Source of the DNA: Ophiothrix spiculata
Lineage: Eukaryota; Echinodermata; Ophiuroidea; Amphilepidida; Ophiotrichidae
Assembly: GCA_000969725.1 (NCBI GenBank)
Contig: JXSR01S073237.1
Direction: 5' to 3' (one strand)
Length of the DNA: 21,290 nt
A program made the translations under genes and the position numbers. The notes below the pieces were generated by a model that had not been told where the DNA came from, did not search any database, and worked only from the letters and a program-made list of their open reading frames with translations. Positions 10,663-19,108 of this stretch are shown here, in pieces (within the stretch, counting starts at the first letter, position 1; each line of letters opens with the position of its first letter).

Positions 10663-11748
10663 ACTCTATGGGTTGTTTTGTATATGTTTGTTTTTACGTT
10701 AAATTTAGTGGCACCAAAAACAACCAAATTCTAATGCTGATATCTCATATATATATACCATTTTACAACTGAATGTCAGTAAATACACTTAATGCACTAT
10801 GAACCTATGCTTGATACATTATTGCGGTAATATCGATATACCGGTATTTATCTAAACATGTCTATTGTATTATTTATTAACAAAAGGTCAATATTCACTG
10901 GATTTGACAATAATTGAATTTCTCGAACTTAGTCCCATGCATTCTGATAGAGACCTTAATATTTGGGCATAAAATGAATTCATTGATTTATATAAAACTA
11001 ACACGTTCTGAAAAGAAAGAGGTTAAGTTTTCTAAGGGACTCAGTGCATACTATTTGCTTTCAGAAAACCGATCAACATCGTCTTTTAGATTTGCATTTC
11101 CTAGATCTCGTGCGATGGCATACTGAAATGTTTAAACAAGCCTTAACCATGTTCAGCACGAAATGGAGTAACACATACCTATCAAACAAATCTCGAGTAT
11201 GTTTAGCATGAAGTGGAGCAACACTTATCTAGCATATCCATGAGGCCAAAGTCTTTTTTAAACTTCTTATATCAGGGAAGCTGTACTTGAAACAGTGCCG
11301 TTCTAGTTATGAGCCTTTGTAATTCACTTAATCACACTTGCCTCGTCATCCCAAGCGTATTTGAAAACTGCTTAGGGATAATATTTTTAAATATTTGCAA
11401 AGAACATGAAGTTTGCTGCATTTACGGCTCGTCTGAGATGGACGTTCTCATATAACAATCAAAGTGTTGACAAGTCTGGTCCTTTTGTTATTGTCCGCAA
11501 ATGGCCTATTAAGCGACATTTTTCTAACGATTCCCTCGTTATGACGTTATGACAAGCGCTTTGTAACTATTGCAAAATGCAATATTAATGCCGAAATTAT
11601 TTTTAGTAATTACATAGGGAGCAAAACAGGTTTACTTGCAACAAAAAATTATTTAAGTTTTCTATCTAGATGGGTGCTTTGGACAATAGGTAACATCACT
11701 AGGGTTGACACAAAATCAGTCTATTACATGGGACCCTGCAGGAGGGGG
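10663..11748 (+). repeat. Near-identical duplication around the gap, copy 2
   Basis: Second copy of 9558-10612, beginning ACTCTATGGG immediately after the gap. It carries an extra 51 bases (11478-11528) between GTCT and GATTCCC and otherwise differs by few bases. Unlike copy 1 it continues uninterrupted through the 1-kb palindrome. High identity and placement on both sides of a gap make two haplotypes of one locus a likely explanation. Confidence 0.95.
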
Positions 11749-12594
11749 AGTAAAGTCACTGCAGGGGGCAAATTTGAAAATTGGTAAAATCTTGTTTAAA
11801 ACCATTCTAACATGTTCCTCTCATCATAACGAACCAGAAAACCAGTATACTTTGACCCATTTCTGATGAATGCTTCAAGAGTTATATCTAAAAACATGAA
11901 AGGTCAAACAAAGGGTCATGTGATGGGCCAATGGGAGTCAAAAATTTCAAAAGTGTCCGATTTTGTTCAAAATGGTCTCAAATTGTTCGTTTTGCAAAAC
12001 TGTCTGTACACGGTAATATTTTTTCAATATATACGATCAACCGTTGCTATGGTTACAGGTCAATATAAAGTTTTTGTTATTTGCACCAATTGGAAATAAG
12101 GAGTTTTTCTTGATAGCATAGAAACGATTGATAAAAGACGTTGGAAAATGTTACTTTATGTAGAAAGTTTTGCAAGACGAACAATTTGAGACCATTTTGA
12201 GCAAAACCGGACACTTTTGAAATGTTTGACTCCCATAGGCCAAACATGTGACCCCTGTAATCATGGTAATTACCTTTCATGTTTTCAGTTATATCTCAAA
12301 AACCCTTCATCAGATATGGGTCAAAGTATACTTTGTTTGCTTCCTTATGACGAGAGGAATATGTTAATATGGTTTAAAACAAACTCGACCAATTTTGAAA
12401 TTTGCCCCAGCAATGCAATGACTTTTACCCCCCTCCTGTAGGTCCCATGCAACAGACTGATTTCGTGTCCACTCTAGTGTTGTTTCCAATGGTCCATAGA
12501 ACCCAAATAGATACGACACATTTAAATAATTTCTCGTTGCAGTTTTACCCCTAAAATGGGGTTTTGCTCCTTAGGTAAATAGCTATAAAAATTA
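11594..12594. repeat. Spacerless ~1 kb imperfect palindrome (foldback-type element)
   Basis: Left arm 11594-12089 and right arm 12090-12594 are inverted copies with no spacer. The centre is CCAATTGG at 12086-12093, inside TTATTTGCACCAATTGGAAA. Arms match along their whole length with mismatches and small indels. CATGGGACCCTGCAGGAGGG (left) corresponds inverted to CCCTCCTGTAGGTCCCATGC (right). GTTTGACTCCCATAGGCC (right) corresponds to GGCCAATGGGAGTC (left), and GCAAAACTGTCTGTACACGG to its counterpart near 12165. Each arm gives a short open frame with similar translations (KISKVSDFVQNGLKLFVLQN and NISKVSGFAQNGLKLFVLQN), which reflects the palindrome rather than a gene. It could be a foldback transposon, a tail-to-tail insertion pair, or a long non-autonomous inverted-repeat element. 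Confidence 0.93.
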
Positions 12595-12643
12595 ACGTTT
12601 CTTGCATGTTGTTATTTGAGAGGTTGCGTTGTAAATCCACGAT

Positions 12644-12706
12644 CGCTATTTTCGGCGCTAACCTTATTTCTATTTAAATACAAAATGAGCAGCTGTGAAA
12701 ATAGCG
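12644..12706. repeat. Short inverted repeat (CGCTATTTTC / GAAAATAGCG)
   Basis: The two 10-base arms at 12644-12653 and 12697-12706 are exact reverse complements separated by 43 bases. The right arm continues into GTCAGCGG, part of the AATAGCGTCAGCG motif that recurs at about 13387. Confidence 0.7.
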
Positions 12707-13019
12707 TCAGCGGAACCCTTATTGAACTACATTTCAATTAGACTTGTACGTAAAAATCAACTTATATTTTCACTTCGTGTATTTTTTTACAATCAAAATG
12801 TGTCACCTTGAGTTACACACATGGTCTAACTCTAACATAGTCCAGACATTAACTAATGCTTATTAAAACAACCGTTTCCCAATCAACATCCAGAAATGAA
12901 GAGCTTTAGTTTTCTATTGTTCAAGCCAATTTCGCCTTCTCATTGAATTGTATGGTACACAATGTAACGTGCAAGTACCTGTTGCGATTTGTCTCATAGA
13001 GAACGCAAACGATAAATGT

Positions 13020-13078
13020 AGCGGTGGATATTACCGCTTGACTTGGAAATAGCGTAAAACAGCCCGATTTTTACGCTA
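13020..13078. repeat. Two adjacent small hairpins
   Basis: The first is AGCGGT, a 7-base loop, then ACCGCT (13020-13038). The second is TAGCGTAAAA (13050-13059), a 9-base loop, then TTTTACGCTA (13069-13078), a perfect 10-base stem. They are 11 bases apart. Confidence 0.75.
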
Positions 13079-13400
13079 AATTAACGGGGATATACGTTAA
13101 ACTTTTATTGTGCTTATACTGTGTTCTTCTTTCTGGCAAAACTAATCGAATGATAATGATCAGAACAAAAGGACTACAGTTATTCACGTTTAGTGATCAC
13201 AACGGGGTACAAATTAATTTCATGGCTTCATAATTTCATTGCCAGATGCGTGCGCAGCACTAGGGACTAGAAATTATAAACTTCCACACACAATTGATTA
13301 AGTGGGTGTTATCCCATTATAAAGTATAGGGATATAAAGATACCTCATGCATATCTATAAATCAGTCCCTAACGCTAGCTTCCTAAATAGCGTCAGCGAA

Positions 13401-13452
13401 TACCGTAGCGATAACCGTAATGCATTTTACAGTTGGGTTATCGCATACGGTA
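13401..13452. repeat. Hairpin with ~16-bp stem
   Basis: TACCGTAGCGATAACC at 13401-13416 pairs with GGTTATCGCATACGGTA at 13436-13452, with one bulged base and a 19-base loop. It follows directly after the second AATAGCGTCAGCG motif. Confidence 0.8.
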
Positions 13453-14694
13453 ACCTTAACCTTATTTTCGCAACCTTTCAATTATGTTGCCTAAGTCTTA
13501 CTATAGTTAGGATATTTATGAAGGCAAATTCCAACACAAAGTAAAGGTTTAGTAATTTGTTTGAGCATATGTACTTGTTTACATATTTAACATTGGATGA
13601 TATCATCGGTATGATTATTTGGTCGGGGCACGTGCATCCCGCCCCCAATTGAATGAGTCAGTCGGGGGAAATACCCATTCGGTGATCTGGACAATAAAAA
13701 GATAGAAAAGAAATAGGAGTAGAAAAATAGAATTAAAAAAAAAACAGAAAAAAATAATTTGAAATGTTGTTACAAATTAATATCTTTATAATAATTGCCT
13801 GTGCGGTTGTGAGACCTTTTTTTTTCTCTCTCTCTTTTTTCTTTTCATTTTTCAAAGGCTATGTCAACATTTGTGGATATTCTTTTCTCTTTAGTGTAAT
13901 TTCTTTAGTCGTTCAGGTTATTCGGGCCCAGCCACTCACGAAATCCTGGGTACTCAACTGTAGGCGTATGAGGTGTATCGACCTCTTTTTAAATCAGAAT
14001 TGTTTTTAATCCGTGAGTTTCCTCTTATAACTGTTTTTCTCTAAAACGGCCCCAACGATACATACGAGCTTTTAAAAAGTACCCATCTATATAGAAACGT
14101 GTATCTATGAGTCGTCATATCTCCTTCATTATAAAAGTTTAAAGTTGGAAAACATGGTCTTGATTATGAACAGTTTTATTAAAACTACCAGCATGTCATT
14201 TAATCTCAAGGTTGTTTGCCAACAAGATGGAAACTCAAACTTATCCATGTTCGCCTATTTCTCTATCAATATCTCAGTATTATACGCGCATTGAGTTCGA
14301 CGTGCCAAGTTGAATAACAACTCCTTAGCTAATGTTACCCTTTAATCATTTCTGGTATTTACATTACACGTAAAGCCTCGAAGGATTCCACCTTGCTTGA
14401 TAATGTATACTTCATATTATAGTCAGCAACATATCATCGTTAAGGCACATAATCCCCAGGGATGCCTCGCGGTTCATTCCACTGTAATATAAGCTTCAAT
14501 TTGTATTTTGTTTAACTAATGAATATTTGCTAGTTGGACATGCTGATGTATTTTGTTACGTCTCAATGTAATATACGGTATGCAAATATCACATCGAATT
14601 GATTGTGAAATGAACATGGGCATCACTAAGAATTTTTGTCCTATGATGCAATCATTACCGTCATTGAAATATTTAAATTAATATTTTTGTTGCA

Positions 14695-15254
14695 TAAAAG
14701 CTGGCTCACACTGTAACGAATTGGGTAAAGAAAGCTAAGGCAAGCTACCAATGTGACGGATTGTCGCCGAAGGAAGGAAAGTCATAAAATTATGGACGTA
14801 AAATGACGACAAAAGAGGAACAATTAAGATAAATTGGCAGATTGCAATTTCGGTCAGCGATACATCGACTTAGCGTCGGATGACGATTCCACGATCGATG
14901 AAACTCAGCTGTAAGCAAAATAGTCAGACGACATGTAGCGATCTTGTCAGTCGGAAAGGAACGAAAGCTAACGACAGGTCACGACAACAATAACGTGACT
15001 TTATGACCGGCATGAAAGCCTGTATTTGTGCGTGTTGAAAGCGACTACCAACGAAATATTTATCCTTCCCTATCTTTCTCATTTACTCCTATTTTACCCT
15101 TTCTTTCCTGGTATGATGGTAAAAATTTCCTCCTGACAAGCTTCAGGTGGGTCTGCCCCAAGGGGGCAACGCATGTTGAAATTCAATAGATTGTGAATTA
15201 ATTTATATTCGTCACCTTACGTTTGTTACCGTCGTAGTGTGAGCATTCCTTTAA
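14695..15254. mobile_element. Probable inverted-repeat DNA transposon inside copy B
   Basis: The left end TAAAAGCTGGCTCACACTGT (14695) and the right end read in reverse (GCTCACACTACGACGGTAAC from about 15245) form imperfect terminal inverted repeats of about 16-25 bp with GGCTCACACT at the core. The interior is unusually rich in ACG and GACG motifs for this window, e.g. GACGGATTGTCGCC and TGACGACAAAAG. It has no coding frame. The equivalent in copy C is shorter by about 190 bp. The TTAA-like flank on the right (CTTTAATT) is suggestive only. Confidence 0.55.
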
Positions 15255-15681
15255 TTCGAATGATCTAACGTCTCAACACTGTTTCCAACTATTCCAACTA
15301 AAATCGGGTAACTCTTTGAAAAAAACAATTGATTAATACTGAGTATACTCAGCTTCCTTTTACGTGATGTTTAAGTTTAGAATTCAGATCAAGGTGTCAA
15401 GGTGTAAGTTTGATACCCCTTGGGTACTCCTGAAGAAAATCATGAAAGTGGATGTAAATTTTCACTTACAAGACATTCGCTCTTTACTAAACCATGAACG
15501 TTAAATATACTTGTCACTTGAGATGGATATATTAAAAAGTACATTTTTCACTTGAATACTAATACTGCGAAAAATACTTTGCAGAGTACTTTTTGAATTA
15601 TTGACTAGCTTTGTCACTTTTTGGTTGTATATTATACAGGTTGCATTCATTTGATAAAATATATTGGTCTAAGTCTCTTAT

Positions 15682-15879
15682 TTGCATGTTAAAGATATTA
15701 TAACATCGAATGACAGCATTTACTCTAATTTCAAATCTTTCCTCAAACAAAGTGTGGTTAGGGCATCGAAGTCTGCTTGTGTCTTGTTGACGCCAAACAA
15801 ATCTGTATATCGTAGTATGCTCCGCAATAAAGCCCTCTTCCCTTCCCGAGATAATGGTTTTAAACCATTCTGTATTTAA
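15682..15879 (+). other. Frame kept open across repeat copies (copy B); doubtful gene
   Basis: A 65-codon open frame opening on TTG, containing NDSIYSNFKSFLKQS, KSACVLLTPNKSVYRS and NKALFPS. Copy C has the same frame (20744-20929) with a handful of replacements. Copy A has it at about 2884-3070 with one stop and a 3-base length difference. No known domain is recognised. There is no upstream exon or start that makes sense: an in-frame stop lies just before it, and a possible splice acceptor (TTATACAG, about 15640) is not in phase. It may be a remnant of a coding region carried by the repeat, or chance. Confidence 0.25.
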
Positions 15880-16100
15880 CCATGCAGGAAAGGATAATAG
15901 TCTCAAGAGTTTTATGTGTCCAACAGGACAAAATGTAAATGGCTGTTGTTATTCAAAAACGCCCAATATCGTTCGCTATCGAGTCCCGCAGGATATTGAC
16001 CTGGTTGTTAAGGGTGAATGTGATTTGTTATATATTGCTCCGTCTACTTACTAACCACTGAGATTTACTATAACTGACGTTTATGGTTGAATTCATGTTG

Positions 16101-16775
16101 TCTAAGTGGTATTCAAAGCCATTTTTAATTTACTAAGGTCAGTTCGAATCAACAGTAAGTAAAAACAAGAAGAATTGTACTTTGATTATGTTCGTTTTAG
16201 TCCTCTCATGCTAGTAATCAAAAGAACAACATATTACTATAGTATTCTACTTTAATACTGATTATTTTTCAATGCTCTGATAATATTAGAAATAACATGT
16301 GGTGTAAGAAAATCTTGGCAGTTGCTTTCTGAGATATCATAACAAGAATGAAATTCTTGAACGTCATAACTTACATCGATACATACAAGAGATCAGATCA
16401 ACTTCGGCCCATAGCGTTTAGGCCCTATGGGGTTCCCAATCTTGTTTGCAGAATTTCAAATATCCATTGAAATACGTTCTTGTCAAAATTGGCCATCTTT
16501 AGAAGCTTGCTGCGGCTGTAAACGGAGTACAATAACGGTGTATGACACGTAGGCCTACTATTTAAGAGATGAATTTGCCCAACTTTTTTTCTTATTGTAC
16601 TTCTAATAAACGCACACGAATCATCCGAAAATGCCTATTCCCTATATGTATGGCTGCCGAACTTGCCGTATAGATGCAGTGACATATTATATCTTGCTAG
16701 CTTGTCTTACTGAATAAAAGGTGGACAAGAAAGGAGAAAAAAGATAATTTAATTGACACAAAAAGACACAAAAGG
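16101..16775. other. No gene seen
   Basis: AT-rich sequence downstream of copy B. The only structure I noticed is a short inverted repeat CCCATAG / CTATGGG around 16409-16431. No open frame of interest. Confidence 0.4.
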
Positions 16776-16860
16776 TTGGGCGAGAGCGGGACTCGAACCC
16801 GGGCGTCCAAGTCAAAATCATAGAATGCTAGGATTTCCTTCACTGGTAAACCACAAACTG
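16776..16860 (-). ncRNA. tRNA-like relic or SINE head (pseudo-tRNA)
   Basis: On the minus strand there is a perfect RNA polymerase III B box GGTTCGAGTCC (plus-strand 16789-16799) followed by CCGCTCTCGCCCAACC, as in a tRNA T-arm and 3' acceptor strand. About 40 bases upstream on that strand is an A-box-like TGGTTTACCAGTGAAGG (16837-16853). Four of five T-stem pairs hold. The 5' acceptor strand that should pair with TCTCGCCC is not present and the anticodon arm is poor, so this is not a functional tRNA. A tRNA-derived SINE head or a decayed tRNA pseudogene fits. Confidence 0.55.
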
Positions 16861-17310
16861 AAAGGGTAGGCAGTCCCCGGATTAACGACTTTTGTCTACT
16901 AAAGCTATCTTTATGATGTCAAGTATTTGGGGTACGCTAGTATTTTTTCTTTTTTTATTTGATACCAAAATCACTAGAATCGATCTTTGTGTATTTCGCA
17001 ATTACTTTCTAGGTCTGCACAAATGGTTACCACTTAAAAACGTTGATAAAAAACCTAAAATATGTGGGTTTTATCATGTATCCGGTATATAATAATGGTA
17101 ATTCTGACATGTCTGGTAACTTCAATCTTCATTGTATACAGGCCTTTATTAAGTGGCTTACCTTACCCCGTTAAAGGTATCACCGTTTTTTACCAAAGTC
17201 ATCTTCATCTTAAAAACCTCATTTTGTATTTAACACTTTTTTTTTTTGCTTTTTTGTCTAAACGATTGTATTGTACATTCAAAATATATAGAAAAAATAT
17301 ATAGACTAGT
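16861..17310. other. No gene seen
   Basis: Short AT-rich hydrophobic open frames occur here on the plus strand (16892-17092 and 17062-17304), but their composition is what T-rich DNA gives by chance. No domain, signal or neighbour supports them. Confidence 0.4.
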
Positions 17311-17632
17311 CTTTGTGACGAAAATGTCACAGATTATAATTGAAGACAGAGGGAAGACATAAACAACCCTTTAACCTTATTACTGTGAATGTACCTACAA
17401 GCGACATAGATTATTTGGAGCATTTGTTTCCGTAATTGTGACGTGATAGGTTTATTCGTTGATCTAATAGTGACAGAACTATTCCGTAAGACTTAAACAT
17501 TTCTTTCATTTAACCTGACAGTCGAAACAAATTAGAAATGAACCCACGATACCCATTGCTTTTTCTTATGTAATTTACGTAATTCTGTTGAACAGAGCTT
17601 AATATAATTTCAAAATGAAACACGTAAACGGC
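17311..17632 (+). repeat. Direct repeat pair II, copy 1
   Basis: This block aligns with 17881-18212, offset about 570-580 bp, same orientation. Shared anchors are TGTGACG-AAATGTCA, GACGTGATAGG, TCGTTGATCTAATAGT and AACACGTAAACGGC. Divergence is considerable. No coding frame. Confidence 0.85.
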
Positions 17633-17880
17633 TTAATTTAATCAGCCAGGTTTATCTAAAGATCAGGATAAATGTAAACAAATTATCTATGACTATTCAT
17701 CTAAGACTATGGGCTTGTCTTTACATTTGCAGCATTTCATTTTGACCCGCTGTAAAAAAAACCACACATTCAATAATTTTATAGATGCAATTGAGTTTGC
17801 ATCTTATATACTACTTTGGGATTTTACCTGTTTCTCTTGCTCGTTGCTTTTTTTTAGAAACAAATTCAACATAGACAGCT
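17633..17880. other. Spacer of direct repeat pair II
   Basis: Sequence between the two copies. It includes an interrupted inverted repeat AAATGTAAA / TTTACATTT (about 17671 and 17721). No gene. Confidence 0.4.
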
Positions 17881-18212
17881 CTCTGTGACGTAAATGTCAA
17901 AGATTGCAGTTGAAGATGAAGGGAAGAAAGAAAAAGCCCTTTAACTATAATTCCATTTTTGAATGTACCCACAAGCAACATGGATTATTTGAAACGTTTG
18001 TTTCCATAATTACGACGTGATAGGCTCGTTCGTTGATCTAATAGTAACAAAATTACTTTGGAAATCTTAACCATTTCTTTTATTTAGCATTAGCTAAACA
18101 AATGAGAGATGTGCCTCAAAGGTGTACTTAACCTTTTGTCTTTAATGATTAAATTTAAGCTTTTCTGTCGAATAGGCGTTTAATAGCATATAAATTAAAA
18201 CACGTAAACGGC
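17881..18212 (+). repeat. Direct repeat pair II, copy 2
   Basis: Second copy of 17311-17632, with matching anchors CTGTGACG, GACGTGATAGG, GTTGATCTAATAGTAAC and CACGTAAACGGC. The middle segments have several indels relative to copy 1. Confidence 0.85.
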
Positions 18213-19108
18213 CTACTATGTTAGCAAAACTTACTAAACAATCGAATTAAAGTGACATTTGAGCAAACGATAAACAATGAAAAAGTAGTTGAAAATCAGC
18301 TAGGAGCGATGTTAATGGGATTATGTAAAAGATGCATATTTCTAAGACATGTATAATACCACATGACTGTGCAGTACACTTTGGGTTTCGCAAATTATTA
18401 AACATGGTATCGTTTTTGTGTATTCCGAATATAGCATTTTTAGGTTGTTTATTATATAAAGGTTTTTTTTATATAACTCATACAAAAATTCTTGTCATTG
18501 ATTGGTTAACGGGCGTTCATCATTGTTTACTCATCGGCATAAAATGCATTTTTCATTTTCCATTGCACTCGACCAGTGCAAACGGATAATAAAAAATGCA
18601 CTCTGTTCGTCAATGCATAGTTGACAGTATAGTATAAATAGACATGTCAAGATATAGGCCTTAGAAGTGGAAGCACCAGGAGGAGGAGGAGGAAATACCG
18701 TTAATGATAGAATCATTGTGATCAGTACCTAATTTGAGAAAAGCAGAATATATTTAAGGTTCCTTCTGAAAAAGCGGACACGTGGTAGAAAACATCACTG
18801 GTGTAACCAGAGTTTCAATATTGGCAGTATATAGTGATCATTTTTGCTTATTTAAAACGCTTTAGGAATGCAAACATATTATTACTCATTTTGATAATGT
18901 ATGGGCTGCTTCGAAAATTCAAACATGAATTGAAGATTATTTCTTATCCGTTTTGAAATGTATATTTTAGATTTGCTGTATTTTGGTACGAAACCGAGAA
19001 AACAAAACTTTTTATCATGTAGATGCCTATAGGATCGCCTTCCCTTCTCTTGGGCACCAACTCGACTACTTAAAACGTCCAAATCCTAAATATATAGCCA
19101 TTTCATGG
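18213..19108. other. No gene seen; small AGG microsatellite
   Basis: No supported gene. A trinucleotide run (AGG)5 occurs at 18678-18692. Open frames of 60-85 codons here lack any recognisable feature. Confidence 0.45.
18678..18692 (+). repeat. (AGG)5 microsatellite
   Basis: Five uninterrupted AGG units within CACC(AGG)5AAAT. Short and of no evident role. Confidence 0.9.

Larger units (their letters stand above)
12595..13861. other. Hairpin-rich non-coding stretch
   Basis: No gene is seen. It holds several short inverted repeats, listed separately, and a repeated motif AATAGCGTCAGCG at about 12700 and 13387. A purine-rich tract lies near 13690-13757. A 32-base pure pyrimidine tract follows at 13815-13846 (T9 then alternating CT then T6), directly before copy B of the large repeat unit. 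The purine and pyrimidine tracts could pair or form triplex structures, but nothing shows function. Confidence 0.6.
13862..16100 (+). repeat. Large repeat unit, copy B (most complete copy)
   Basis: This copy is collinear with copy C (19109-20905), starting at GTCAACATTT and running through GCCCAGCCACTCACGAAATC, GTATCGACCTCTTTTTAAAT and the whole AAGGTGTCAAGGTGTAAGTT region. Its right part also aligns with copy A (2535-3257). Compared with C it has about 190 extra bases in an internal inverted-repeat element and lacks about 60 bases near 15160. B and C are much closer to each other than to A. The true right end is unclear because A and C are both cut off by LINE sequence. I cannot decide between a long non-autonomous transposon family and a dispersed local duplication. 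Confidence 0.9.

Noticed and set aside
9810-11126. Paired 70-codon frames (9810-10022 and 10914-11126) with nearly identical translations
   Set aside because: They lie in the near-identical duplication beside the gap, so similarity reflects DNA identity, not selection. They open on TTG and show no domain.
11866-12441. Similar short frames on plus and minus strands containing NGLKLFVLQN
   Set aside because: They mirror each other because the DNA is a palindrome. No start context or domain supports a protein.
17062-17304. 80-codon hydrophobic frame that might look like a membrane protein
   Set aside because: T-rich DNA yields hydrophobic codons by composition; it opens just as another repeat begins and has no conserved features.
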